From: Psoroptes ovis
Taxonomy: Eukaryota > Arthropoda > Arachnida > Sarcoptiformes > Psoroptidae
Reading direction: 5' to 3'
DNA: 64,000 bases
Assembly: GCA_002943765.1 (NCBI GenBank)
Contig: PQWQ01000008.1
Location: forward strand, 248,001 to 312,000
A program made the position numbers and the translations under genes. The notes under the pieces were generated by a model. The model did not search any database. It saw nothing but the letters and a program-made list of their open reading frames with translations, and was not told where the DNA came from. This document shows, in pieces, positions 33,158 to 44,667 of the stretch; the stretch's first letter is position 1, and each line of letters starts with the position of its first letter.

Positions 33158-33725
33158 TACTTTGACTAATCAAAGTTTGGAAAAAAAACTATTTCGCATC
33201 TACGAAATCATTGATGCAATGAATCATTGAAGCATTTAGTGTGATGGAACATCATACACCCGTTAAGTAAGTTTCTACCATTTGATCCCTTGATATCAGT
33301 CAGGGACACTGGTATCAATCGATGCATTGATCAATGCAATTCAAGCACAAAACGCTTTCATTTCATTTCGGTATTTTTTTTTCGATAATTCAAACTAGCA
33401 ATTTTCAATCTTGCGATTTCGGCCAAGATATTTCGGGAAATTTCCCAGAATTCCCAGAGAATTTACAGAATCGAAAAATTACGATTTTTCCGGGAAAATT
33501 TCCCGAAAAACTCTTGGAAACATTTCGCTGGGGCCGCTTTCTGGATGCTGATGCTGTGTTTGCATAATTTTTTTTTTGATTATTTACTCGACATGAGAAT
33601 AATTGAGAATTTTTTTTTTCGGTAAATTTTGCATATCTAGGCCCCTTAAAGTCCCAAGGACCTTCAAGAAATTTCGAAGAATCAGCAAAAACAAAAAAAA
33701 AGATAATTGAAAATCTTAAGACTTA

Positions 33726-33882
33726 TTAACCCTTAGTGGTCGGCAACTATTTAGGCTGTATGAGCCAGCAGCTCGACGATTTTTCACAATCATCTAAAAT
33801 GGTGACTGAGGGGCGCCTATCGAGTTGCTGCATTACATCTTATGGTGAGTGATACACACCGCTCGAGTTTCAAAGGGTTTGA
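33726..33882 (-). mobile_element. piggyBac-type MITE, worn copy
   Basis: TTAACCCTTAG on the left. The right end is CGCTCGAGTTTCAAAGGGTT with TTAA lost. Inside are GCCAGCAGCTCGACGATTTT and GGGCGCCTATCGAG. Confidence 0.85.
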
Positions 33883-34106
33883 AAATACTTGATTGAATTT
33901 AAATTGAAAAAATTTAAATCTTAAAGAATCAAATCGAATCAATTTTCAATCAATTCACCAATGTCTTCAATCATGTTGACTTGGGCCCATGACACATGGT
34001 CCTAGTGTCAGCCTAGCTAGGGTTATTGACTGATTCGAAGAATTCGACCAGATTTTCCGATAAAATAATTACCAGATTATTATTATTTATCACCGAGCTT
34101 CAAATA

Positions 34107-34188
34107 TTAGGTTGTCCAAAAAGTTCATTCCGCTTAATCGAATAGAGTTGCTCATGTGAAAATCGGCCAGAACTTTTCGGACAACCTA
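34107..34188 (+). mobile_element. Hairpin mariner-type MITE, type C
   Basis: The core is CGCTTAATCGAATAGAGTTG. TA flanks; the final A is absent. Confidence 0.9.
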
Positions 34189-34479
34189 TTAAATTAAATA
34201 ATTTAATTTCTCGGGAAATTTTCTTTTTTTTAATGAAAAGTTTCCCAATGAAAAGACAATTCATTCATTCATCATTGATAATGGTAACAAAGTCATTAAA
34301 ATCAGAAAAGAAAATCATTAAAAATCATTAAAATTTAATTTCATTGTATATTAATACATTGAAAGTATATTCAATGCATTAATATCTTCATTACTTATTA
34401 TCATTGTCAATGTTTCATCATTCGTAATCATAATCGTCATATGATAAGGTAAAAAAGTTTCCCGGGAATAAAAAATACA

Positions 34480-34561
34480 TTAGGTTGTCCGAAAAGTTCT
34501 TGCCGATTTTCCACAATTATTTTCTATGATATAACCAGCAAAAACTTTTCGGACAACCTAA
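34480..34561 (-). mobile_element. Hairpin mariner-type MITE, type B
   Basis: The core is in reverse orientation (ATTTTCTATGATATAACC). The left flank is CA. Confidence 0.9.
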
Positions 34562-35378
34562 TATTTAATTTATTTTTTTTTTTGTGTCTTTGTATTAATT
34601 TTTGATTCTCTCCGGGACTTTAAAAATTAAAACGAATCGAAAACGATCAATTTTGGAGCTGGAAAATAATGGAAATTTTTCGGGGAAACTTTACGGGAAT
34701 TTTACAGAAACTTTACGGGAAAATTTTCGGAAATATTTCGCAGTGAAACTCGGGCCCATATCCGGACCCGATTACAAATTTTCGAAAATTTTTTTGGGAA
34801 ATTTTCACGGAAATAATTTTTTGAATTTTTTAATTGAATTTTACGGTCCCGTTATGCGGAAGCACACACACCAGGCCCAAGCCATGGTACAAATGGATTC
34901 CCGAAGCTTCGGGTTACTGGGGGCCCCATCGGAGGAATACGTTTCCGAACTAAAAAGTTTGCGAGGAACATATACAGGTCTAGACCCTTCGAAAATTTTT
35001 GAAAATTTCCGAAAAAAAAAACCACCCACCAAGACCAGAGGCTTCGAGGCCCAAGGACCCAAAAAAAGTTTTTTTCAAATTTCTTAAAAATCATATGGGA
35101 AATATGGGAAAATTTCCCAGGAAATTCTGGGAAATTTCCTGTAAATTTTCATTTTTAAACATTTTTCGATTTTGGAAATTTCATTTTCTTTGGTTCTCTG
35201 GGGTTCTTTGGGTCCTTCGGATTCATTCAATACAATGAAATCAATGAATTTCAACAAATCAAAGATTCAATAGACCTTGGATTTATTTTCTTGAGAAAAT
35301 TGAAATTTTTGATTGGATTTCTTCCCGAAAAAATTCTCTCCGATTCCAAATCGAATCGAAACAAATCAAATCAAATCA

Positions 35379-35458
35379 AAGGTTGTCCCATATGTTCTTG
35401 TCGTTTTTCGAATGAAAAAAATCTGTAAAAAACGGAAAGAACTTATGGGACAACCTAA
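35379..35458 (+). mobile_element. Hairpin mariner-type MITE, type A, left end eroded
   Basis: It starts at AAGGTTGTCCCATATG. The right end CTTATGGGACAACCTAA is intact. Confidence 0.87.
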
Positions 35459-35839
35459 TCAGAGTCGAAAAAAGAATCGTATCGATTTTTCATCAAAAAT
35501 TGGGACCCAGAATTTTCTTTGAAAATCTTGGCCCGAGAATCAAAGAATCTCGAAGAATATTCTATAGCCTTTACCTCTGTAGATGGGTCGTAATTCTCGA
35601 ATCGAATTTCGAGAATTTCGCTTAATCGAAAAGAATCGATTTTGACAGTTTTCGAAATTGTGAAACAAACCAACAAATACCCGAATTTATTTTCGGGACC
35701 CGAACTTATTTTCGGAGACCCTGGAATATATTTCCTCTTATGAACCTTTGTAGACCGTTTCAACATTTGTATGGCTTTGAATGAATTTCAATTCAATAGA
35801 ATTTCATCAGCAGCAGCAGCAGTCGGGGTAACCTTTGAA

Positions 35840-35930
35840 AAGGTAGGGACCCTAGAACACCTCGAGAAAACGTAGGGACCCCAGAAGACCTCGGCAAAAG
35901 GTAGGAACCCTAGAGAACCTTGGACGACCC
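35840..35930 (+). repeat. 29-bp tandem repeat, three units
   Basis: GTAGGGACCCTAGAACACCT, GTAGGGACCCCAGAAGACCT and GTAGGAACCCTAGAGAACCT begin at 35843, 35872 and 35901. It is flanked by a (CAG)5-like run at 35811-35823. Confidence 0.88.
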
Positions 35931-36268
35931 TGAGAGGACCCAGGGAAAAAAATCAAAGACCTAGGCCTCGAAATGAGTGAAACCTGGTAAAATGAACTAA
36001 TCGAAAACCATGCACCCAAAAAAAAACCAAAATCAAAAAAGCAGAAATTTTCTCAGATTTTTTTTGCCATTTTTCGGTTTGGTTTCTGGGAAATTTCTCT
36101 TTGGGAATCTGAATATGGGCCCCGAAGAATTCAAGGAATCATTGAATCATGATTTACATCATTGAATCATTTTTGTGATTTGAGCCTTTTTCGATTGATT
36201 TTTTTTCTCATCATCATCATTCGAATCATTCGATTGGAAACCAAAAAAAGAAAGGGTTACTATTATTA

Positions 36269-36349
36269 TTAGATTGTCCGAAAAGTTTTTGTCGATTATA
36301 TCGTTGGAAAATCATTAGAAAATCGGCAAGAACTTTTCGGACAACCTAG
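36269..36349 (+). mobile_element. Hairpin mariner-type MITE, type B
   Basis: TA on the left. The core is TTATATCGTTGGAAAATCAT. The left end is TTAGATTGTCC. Confidence 0.9.
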
Positions 36350-37450
36350 AATAGATTCAATGTTTCTTATTTCCAGTCGTTGGTTCTGTAACAAACGAAA
36401 TGCGCCAATGAAATACATGTGAAAACATGGAATCATATGATTCCATTTCAATGAATCGATGTTCATATATTTCAAATGAAATTCGGTATTGTAACGAATT
36501 CAGAATTCATCGATTCAATCAATTCGATTCGATTCATATTTCATAGATGAAATTCTACGATTCTGTGTGATTCGGTACAATTTTACGATTCTGAGAAATT
36601 TTTGGTGTGATTCTGTACCATTTCTACGATTCTGTGTAATTCTGTCAATGAAATAAAAATGGAAACATGGAAAAATTTTGAAATGAAGGAATGGAAATGG
36701 AATGAATCTCATAAAATCATTCATAAAATGGAATGTAATGAAACGAAATGAATGATGCAAAAGCAAAACAGAAACAAAACAAAAACCCTATAGTAAAACC
36801 CTTAGCAAATTTGTTTGGTTTTTCAACCCTTCTCGAAATTGTTTGTTTGTATATGGATTGATTCGATTCTGTTTGAGTTATGAATGGATTCTGTGAATGG
36901 ATATTATGCTTGAATTCTATGTGAATGGATTCTATTTGAATTCTATGAATGGATATTCTTGTTCCAATTCTATGAATGGATTTTGCTTGTTTGCAATTCT
37001 GTGTATGAATTAATAGATTCTTGTTTGGAATTCTATGTATATGGATTCTGTTTGAACGGATTCTGAGAATGGAAGAATATTCTGTGAATGAATTCATTGT
37101 TTACGTAGTGTTTTCGGGTTCGAATAACAACAATTCAAGGATTTTACAATTGTATCAATTTTCAATTTCATTTCGATTTGTTTTTGTTGAATTAGTCGTT
37201 GTCAGTGTTGTCAAATTAATATTTATGTCAATATCATCATCATCATCGACAGCCATACACAAACAATACTCCACTACCCCCTACGCCGCCTCCACCCCCC
37301 CTCACTATCATTATCATATCATCATGTTCATGTGTTCAACGATACATAAATATTCTCATCATCATTATTTTGAAGATGATATGATGGGCCATTCAGTTTG
37401 TTTTGTTCAGAAAATCAATGAAAATTGATTTGCGAAAAAAAATATTGAAT
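36350..37450. other. Gene-free stretch with GAATTC/GGATTC repeats
   Basis: 36480-36660 repeats ATTCTGTGTGATTCGG-like units. 36850-37085 repeats TGAATGGATTCTGTTTGAAT-like units (period about 20-24). A 135-codon frame (37021-37428, plus strand) covers the latter and continues into a Ser/His/Tyr/Pro-rich part; it is not recognised. Confidence 0.5.
36850..37085. repeat. Degenerate tandem repeat, about 20-24 bp
   Basis: About ten units of GAATTCTATGAATGGATTCT with changing joiners. Confidence 0.7.
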
Positions 37451-37543
37451 TTAGATTGTCCGAAAAGTTTCGGCGCATTGAATCATTGTTAAGTCTGCGA
37501 GACTGCATGTTAAAAATCCGCAAGAACTTTTCGGACAAACCCG
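37451..37543 (+). mobile_element. Hairpin mariner-type MITE, type D
   Basis: TTAGATTGTCCGAAAAGTTT and GAACTTTTCGGACAAACCC. The core GGCGCATTGAATCATTGTTA then AGTCTGCGAGACTGCATG is shared with 40335 and 54873. Confidence 0.85.
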
Positions 37544-38560
37544 AAAATTTATTTTCATTGAAATACAATGACAATTGGGCTTCAAAATTGTCATTTTATT
37601 TGGATTTTTTCTGCTATTTTTCAAGATTCTTACAATTCTTCGAGGATCGAAATTAAATTTTTTGCTTTCGCTCCGTAAATAAAAACGAATCGTCAATGTC
37701 TATCTCTGTGTGTATGTGTCAGTGTGTGTGTGTACGTAGGGGTCTATGAGGGGTCTCTCTGTGTGTGTTTACGACAATATTTACTCAAACACTCATATCT
37801 GTAACGTATTGAATTGACGATATTTGGGTCATTTTTTTTTTGAAATGTTTATTCATTTATTCAAGTTTATTTATTGAATCATTCATTCAATCATTCATTG
37901 ATTCAAAAGGAATCAATTCTCTTATACTTATTCAATTCTTATGTATTCATTCAATTCTTATATTTGATTTTGATTGAATCAGAATTGAATTTTGAATCAG
38001 AATTGAATTTTCAATTCAATGAATTTCGAATCAAAGAATTTCAATTAAAAAATGTATCGATCAAATGATGGAAACACTTGGAAATTCTCTAAGATTCTTA
38101 CAATTTTCAATTCTGCTGTTTTTTACTCGGGAAAAATCAGTGAAAAAATGGCGCCAAAATTCAAAAATTTCAAACAATTCAAATGAAAATAGGCAGAAAT
38201 CTTTTATGAATTTGGAATCTTTGATAAATATTAGCTTCAATAAGCCATAGGAAATTGTATTCACGAATATTCACCGTAACATTTATGGGATATAAAATTA
38301 CTGAATTCGTGAAAAGGACCAAAGGAAAATGAAATAAAATGTCACCGAAAAAATGATTCATGATTGTGTATGAATGTTTTAATGGGAACAAGTGTACCAG
38401 TGTATCACATTCATAAAAACACATTCGTATATATTTCACCTGCATATACACCGAAAGCATATATCACCAAATGAATACCAGTGAATTATATGGTACATAA
38501 TGTATCCAAAAAAACAGTCGTTTTCCCGTAAAAAAAACAAGGCCTTCAACCTACAAAGTA

Positions 38561-38643
38561 TTTGGTTGTCCCATAAGTTCTTGCCGTTTTTCAAGTTTTT
38601 TTTTTCATTCGAAAAATCGGCAAGAACTTATGGGACAACCTAA
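38561..38643 (-). mobile_element. Hairpin mariner-type MITE, type A
   Basis: TA flanks. The left end is TTTGGTTGTCCC, and one extra T lies in the right stem (AAAAATCGGCAAG). Confidence 0.9.
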
Positions 38644-39336
38644 TATAAATGCTTTGATTTGAAAAATAAAAATCGGTTGAGAAACACTGTAATCTTTATT
38701 TATTTATCTGTTTATTTATTTATTTGTGTTTATTTTCTGGTTCATTATTCTCTCGCACATATTTCATTCAAAAACAACAATAATAATGGTGCCAAGTAAT
38801 CACATACATGAATGGTGCCACAAGTAAACAAACAAATCAACGATTATTATTACTATTATTACATAATAAGTATTTGCGTGTTTATCTGTCATTGTATCTA
38901 TGAATTTTTCTCATTTTTTTTTTGTTCAATCTCATTCGACAACAGCATTACTTATTATCAAATTGGTTATTTCGAATGCGAAATTGCATGTATTGAATAG
39001 GTGGATGATCCAACACACCGAATCAATGCAATGATTATGATGTTTACGGGAAAATTTCCCCGATCAATCGGGGGTGAAACGCCAATCGACCAAAATTTGG
39101 GACCTTTCAGATAAGACATGCACATTGATTTGCTGCATACGTTCACTGATTAACGACCCTTGATATTTGGGTCCATTGAAATCATTCAGTTACATACATT
39201 GCACACGAATATTTTTCAAAATTTTTGCCGACGAATAATCGGTCCTGATAGTGATCTTAGGTTTGGCTCGAAATTCTTTGAGGTTTTATCGAAAATTCTC
39301 AAAAATCTTCTACTGCTGGTTGTCTATGGGTATTTA
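38644..39336. other. Gene-free stretch
   Basis: A single hAT-like end (GGTTGAGAAACACTG at 38675-38690) and TTTA-type microsatellite. Nothing else was seen. Confidence 0.5.
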
Positions 39337-39417
39337 TTAGGTTGTCCGAAAAGTTTTTGTCAATTTTTCGATTGATTTTCTATGATATAACCGGCAAAAA
39401 CTTTGCGGACAACCTAA
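39337..39417 (-). mobile_element. Hairpin mariner-type MITE, type B
   Basis: TA flanks. The core is in reverse orientation (GATTTTCTATGATATAACCG). Confidence 0.92.
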
Positions 39418-39868
39418 TATATTGACCAATAGATTAAATAGGTTTCGCATTAACTAATAATGCAAAGAGATAATTAACATTAAATTAAAGTAATCAACTG
39501 ATTAATTTCAATTTTTTTTTATCAAAAAAATTATCAGCCCAAAACCAGAAATCAATGAAATTAGCCATAAAATGTTTATGGGGAAAAATTTTCAATTTTG
39601 TATTCGGTTTCATTGATTTAATTAAATTGAATTTAATTTCGTTGATCATCATCATCATTATCATTATCATTGTCTTGGACAAAATATTCTTGGTGGAACA
39701 TTATCTTGAACGAAATTCTGTGATTATTCTTGCATTTGCTGATATATTCATAGGTTCATACATTCTGAATTCGATATATCACTTTTTAAATATGTCTCAG
39801 TCATGCACATATATAAATGAACATTTATGTGTGAATACAAGTAAAATAACCTAATATATCACACATTA

Positions 39869-39951
39869 TCACGGTTGTCCGTAAAGTTTTTGCCGATTTT
39901 CATGAACAACTCTATTCGGATTAAGCGTAATGAACTTTTCGGACAATCTAA
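39869..39951 (-). mobile_element. Hairpin mariner-type MITE, type C
   Basis: The core is in reverse orientation (CAACTCTATTCGGATTAAGC). The left terminus is eroded (CACGG). A stray end-like AACCTAATATA sits 20 bp to the left. Confidence 0.87.
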
Positions 39952-40334
39952 TATTTATATTTTTTTATTGACATACATATTCATTCATTCATACATAATA
40001 CACCATATATTTTACCATATATTAATCTTAATATATTAAAAACATATTTAATGAAAATATTAAATATGATCATGATTATTATTTACAATATTTACAAGTT
40101 AATGAAATGAACAAATAAAAAAAAATCAAATCAAATCAAATACAAAACAAATAGGCAAAAAAAAAAAAAAAATAAAAATCAAATTTATTCCAATGGATCA
40201 CATTTATTCATTGATTATGATTTATGATAATCGGAAATTATGTTTGAATTCGATATTCTTTTGATAATAATAATAATAACAATATTATTAATATTCATAT
40301 GTATATTAAAAATAGGAGAGAGAAAAAAATAAAA

Positions 40335-40433
40335 TTTCGGACGTTGTCCAAAAAGTTTTGACGCATTTCAATCAATGTTAACTCTATGAGAGTCTTTATT
40401 AAAAATCCGTCAAAACTTTTCGGACAACATCGG
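40335..40433. mobile_element. Hairpin mariner-type MITE, type D, extended ends
   Basis: TTTCGGACGTTGTCC on the left pairs with GGACAACATCGGAAA on the right, so the palindrome reaches past the usual end. The core includes GACGCATTTC, TTAACTCTATGAG and AAAATCCGTC. Confidence 0.83.
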
Positions 40434-41527
40434 AAAAAAAAACATGAAAATTCAATGTTATTTATTTATTCATTATTGTCACATTATTCATATGACATAC
40501 ATATATGATAAATGTCATATGATGATGATGATGATGATGATATATGATTCTGAACAATAATAATAATAATAATAATATTAAGCACGTAATAATGTCAATA
40601 ATAATAATAATAAATGAAACTGTACAAACAAACATCATCATCATTGACTTTTGATTGATCAAAAAATGAATGAATGAATGACTAAATGAATTCGATTTAT
40701 GAAGAATAAAGTCTAATGTAAATGAAAATAAATGAAATGAAACGATTCATACATAATAATGTATTTGAATACATGTGTCAATATATTCTCGGTTTTCAAT
40801 TCTCGATTCTTTGAATTTGGATTTGAATTTGAAATGAATAATGTTATGTCTATGTGAAATTGAACTTTGCTGAAATATCTCTCTACTCATTATATACTTT
40901 GTATTCTTACAGAATAACTGGCAGTTGATCTGAGCCATGTCAAAAAAAATTCACAAAAAGGTCAAAAAACGAGAATGACCTCTGACCAGACCAAAAATAA
41001 TGCTTCAGACCTTAAAGCACTCGACTTGTGATCGACCCGCCAAAGGTTTCAAAGGGTTACCAGATGGAATTTTCGCAATTTTTTTCTCTTTCTGCGAAAA
41101 CTTTCTCTAAAACAAAGCTTATTGATTGTTACACTTGTTTTACATTTGGTAAAAGGTTTGATACCTTATACTTTTTTGTCAAAATAAGTACCAGGTACCT
41201 CTTGTATTATATTGCACATCTAATGAATATTCAAATTCATAGAAAAACTTTCGGAAACTTTTCAGAAAATAATTATTTATTCATTCAAATGAATATTATT
41301 CTATGAATAAAAATTTTGATGGAATTATTTTTGAAACAAATCACAAAGTAGAACAATAATCTCGTAAAGAGAATATTCTTTCATGAATTCAGGAAAATGA
41401 AAAATAAAATGGAGAAATAAATGTGAAAATAAATTCTTTGAATAAATTATCGAAAATTTCAGTTGAATTTCGGGCGAATTATTCCAAAAAAATTCGTGTA
41501 AATTCGGGCACCTAATAAGAAAAAATA
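40434..41527. other. Gene-free stretch
   Basis: ATG and ATA microsatellites fill 40515-40640. A possible 50-bp deletion remnant of the piggyBac-type family (ACCTTAAAGCACTCGAC ... TTTCAAAGGGTTA) is at 41008-41059. Confidence 0.5.
40515..40615. repeat. (ATG)n and (ATA)n microsatellites
   Basis: A (GATGAT)n run, then two (AATAAT)n runs. Confidence 0.85.
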
Positions 41528-41609
41528 TTAGGTTGTCCGAAAAGTTTTCGGCTGATTATATCGTAGTGAATTATAAAAAAAATCGGCAAGAACTTATCGG
41601 ACAGCCTAA
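41528..41609 (+). mobile_element. Hairpin mariner-type MITE, type B
   Basis: TA flanks. The core is TTATATCGTAGTGAATTATA and the right end is GGACAGCCTAA. Confidence 0.9.
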
Positions 41610-41663
41610 TATGAATGGCAGAAAATTCAAAATTCAGACCTTAGAACTTGAGAATTCCGAGCA

Positions 41664-41691
41664 ATTCTTGCTCGTAGATTCGAGCAAGAAT
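41664..41691. repeat. Perfect short hairpin
   Basis: ATTCTTGCTCG and CGAGCAAGAAT with a six-base loop (TAGATT). Its function is unknown. Confidence 0.8.
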
Positions 41692-42082
41692 ATTCGGCGT
41701 GATATACTCAGTGAGTATCCTGATGTATTCTCTGATTATATTCTTTGATAAATTCTCCATCTTTCTCTGAATGAAACTCTACTTCTCATATCTTCGCAAT
41801 GGAAGCCATACATAGTCAAGTAAATTAGACTAAGAATGTCTAAAAATGTCTAAAAATTGCCTGATAATGTCAATGAATTCCACTTTGCTTTGAAATTCCT
41901 GCTTTCCGGGAATTTTTCTCTTTTTTGTTTCGGGAAAATTTCTCGCCACTTTCGTATTTCGAGTGCCGAGATTCTTCATAATCACAAAATTCGTAATTTT
42001 GTAAAATTTTGACAATTTCATTCACTAATTCATTCATTCATTCATTATTATTCATCATCAAAATCATATATGAAATAATCTA

Positions 42083-42163
42083 TTAGGCTGTCCCATAAGT
42101 TTTTGCCGATTTTCCCACTGATCCCCTACAATATAATCGGCAAAAACTTTTCGGACAACCTAA
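42083..42163 (-). mobile_element. Hairpin MITE, type B core with unlike arms
   Basis: The left arm is CCCATAAGTTTTTG and the right arm CTTTTCGGACAACC. TA flanks. Confidence 0.9.
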
Positions 42164-42326
42164 TATATGATCTTTGTATGATCTATACATTTGATAAATG
42201 TACACGTGCCATCATCCTCAATCTTCAATCTTGAAAAAAATTATTTCATTTTGTTTCAATTCAATTCTTGATTAGAATAATCAAGAATTATCACACAAGA
42301 ATGGAATAATTCAAAAATTAATTCAC

Positions 42327-42364
42327 ATTCATCTCGAATTATTTTAGAATAATTCGAGATGAAT
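42327..42364. repeat. Perfect 17-bp-stem hairpin
   Basis: ATTCATCTCGAATTATT and its exact reverse complement with a four-base loop (TTAG). It belongs to none of the MITE families named here. Confidence 0.85.
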
Positions 42365-42939
42365 ATAATCAAAACAAGAATTATTATTATTATTACGGAT
42401 ACACAAGAATGTGCTTATGCGTATGTGTTACAGAATATTCTATGCAGAATTCCATCAAGAATATTCTATTGTTTTATGTTGTATTTTATCATAATTTACT
42501 CGTATTAATATCACATAATAATAATAATAATTCAAATCATATTCTTTCGTATTATCACACCACACAATTGTTATGATCACAATTATTTTTCAAAATTAGG
42601 CAAAAAAATGACTAAATAAATGAAATAAATGAAAAAATGAAAATCCAAGAATCCAAGGATTCGAGAATCCCAGAGAATCCCTAAATAAATGAACAGAATC
42701 TCAAAGAAAACTCTAAACTCTAAATCTCGAAATTCGTATATCAAACAAAACGAAAATCCGACGAACAAACAACAAAAAAAAAGTTAATTCAAAATCAACG
42801 AATCATGAAAATAATGAAAAAACAAAATGATGATGAAAAACAATGGAATATTAATCAAGAATATTCCAAAGAATATTCTTGGAAGTTTTGTGGAATATTC
42901 TGTGCTGTGAATATTTATTTTCATTCATTTATTCATTTA

Positions 42940-43099
42940 TTAACCCTTTGAAACTCGAACGGTGAACATCATTCACCATAAGTGGTGATGCAGTAACTCG
43001 ATAGGCGCCTGTCAGTCACCATTTTACATGACTGTAAGAAAAATTGTCGAACTGCAGGCTCGTTTGCGCTGTAAATGTCTCGAGTGCTAAGGAGGTTAA
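42940..43099 (+). mobile_element. piggyBac-type MITE
   Basis: TTAA at both ends (42940-42943 and 43096-43099). The ends are CCCTTTGAAACTCGAAC and CTCGAGTGCTAAGGAGG. Inside are CTCGATAGGCGCCTGTCAG and ATTGTCGAACTGCAGGCTCG. Confidence 0.88.
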
Positions 43100-43399
43100 A
43101 CATGGAAATGTTTGATACATGTGATGTGATAAATGTTTTGTCGTTTTTGGGGCTGTTGTTTTGTTTATTAGTTGGATTTTTGTTCTTGTTGTTGTCGCTG
43201 CTGCTGTTGCTGATGAATTCTTATCGACTTTCATATATTTATAAGGTCCTAGGTTTGTTTGGTAGGGTTCCAAGGGCTTTGGATGACGGGTCTTGTCGGG
43301 TTTTGGCGGCAGAATTTCTGATTACATTGTTTAACGAAGCGAAATAATTTAAATTATCACAACATATTTCATTTGTTTTTGACTTGGGTCCCATTTTTC

Positions 43400-43431
43400 T
43401 AGGGCTCATAGGGCCCCTATGGGCCCTAGAA
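43400..43431. repeat. GC-rich palindrome
   Basis: CTAGGGCTCATAGGGC faces CCCTATGGGCCCTAG, nearly perfect with no loop. Confidence 0.75.
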
Positions 43432-43783
43432 ATCAGAGCCTATTGTTTTTTCATTTTTGTGTTTTACTTTTGTTTTGTTTTATTTATTTCATTTCATTTC
43501 ATTTCAGAGCTGTGTTTTGATTTATTTTCATTTTTGTTCAGTTTTTTTATATGTTTCAAAAATTCGAAAATATCAAAATCCAAAGACAACTACTAAGCCA
43601 AAAGACAAAAGAAATTTTTCCATTCTCGAAATGCTTCAGAAGAAACAATATTCGGAGACCTAGGAATTTGCAAATTTCTCCCTCAGTTGTTCTTGGAATT
43701 TCGCTTTGTTTTTGTTTATTTTTGGGCTTTGTTTATATGTAAATGAGATAATAATAATGAAAATATTTTCAACACTCATATTA

Positions 43784-43864
43784 TTAGGTTGTCCGAAAAG
43801 TTTTTGCCGATTATATCCATAAGAAATCATTAGAAAATCGGCAAAAACTTATTGGACAACCTAA
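43784..43864 (+). mobile_element. Hairpin mariner-type MITE, type B
   Basis: TA flanks. The core is TTATATCCATAAGAAATCAT. Confidence 0.9.
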
Positions 43865-43986
43865 TATTATCATTAATATTTGTTATATTAGTAGATAATA
43901 GTTTTTATAATATCGGAATCGATTAATGGGCAAGTTGTATAAAGAAGTCAAAAAGAATAACGATATTGACGATAATAATAATAATA

Positions 43987-44068
43987 TTGGATTGTCCGAT
44001 AAGTTATGGCCGATTTTTTCATTATTCCCTGTTCGATATAATCGGCAAAAACTTTACGGACAACCTAA
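43987..44068 (-). mobile_element. Hairpin mariner-type MITE, type B
   Basis: TA flanks. The core is in reverse orientation (TCCCTGTTCGATATAATC). The left end is TTGGATTGTCC. Confidence 0.9.
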
Positions 44069-44258
44069 TATTTTGTATTCTGTTGTTTTTGAAGAGTATT
44101 GTTTGTTATTTTTCTGTGGAAAATATTCTGTTGTTTACGTTGTTTATTTGTTCGAGAGCGAGAGAATATTTTTGTTAATTAAAAAGAATTTTTTTTCATC
44201 AAAAAACATTTTCACAAAATTCAATTAATGATGATAATGATGGTGATGATGATCATAA

Positions 44259-44412
44259 TTAACCCTTAGAACTCGAGCGGTGAGCATCATTCACCATAAG
44301 ATGTAATGCAGCAACTCGATAGGCGCCCCTCAGGCACCATTTTACATGAGTGTGAAAATTGTCGAGCTGCTGGCTTGCTTGCGCTGTAAATGCCTCGAGT
44401 TTTAAGGGTTAA
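44259..44412 (+). mobile_element. piggyBac-type MITE, best-preserved copy
   Basis: TTAA at both ends. The ends are CCCTTAGAACTCGAGCG and CTCGAGTTTTAAGGG. Internal marks are CTCGATAGGCGCCCCTCAGG and TTGTCGAGCTGCTGGC. It has no coding capacity. Confidence 0.92.
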
Positions 44413-44584
44413 CACTTGAAATTGTTTTTGTTTTTGAAAATGTTTTTGTGTTTTTTAAACATTTTTAAAATTTCAATGAATTTCATTCATTTGAAAACTT
44501 TTGAATCAAAATTCTTTGAATTTCAGAATTCTTTTGGATTTTTAAGAAAAATTCGAAACCTTTATTTTATCCTCTATTGAAATG

Positions 44585-44667
44585 TTGGGTTGTCCCATAA
44601 GTTTTTGCCGATTTACTAACATTGAAAAACATCTGAAAATCGGCAAGAACTTATCGGGACAACCTAA
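44585..44667 (+). mobile_element. Hairpin mariner-type MITE, type E
   Basis: The left arm is CCCATAAGTTTTTGCCG and the right arm CTTATCGGGACAACC. The core TTTACTAACATTGAAAAACA is the type E form. Confidence 0.87.

Larger units (their letters stand above)
31927..36268. other. Stretch without a firm gene
   Basis: A 161-codon frame on the plus strand at 34602-35087 is the second longest in the window. Its first third is built from GGGAAA-type repeats and its remainder (from FYGPVMRKHTHQ) resembles nothing I know. The rest is MITEs, GGGAAATTTCCC clusters (32230-32330, 32500-32600 and 33430-33515) and a G run at 32490. Confidence 0.45.

Noticed and set aside
37021..37428. 135-codon plus-strand frame
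   Set aside because: The first half is tandem repeat and the second half low-complexity Ser/His; no match or splice support.
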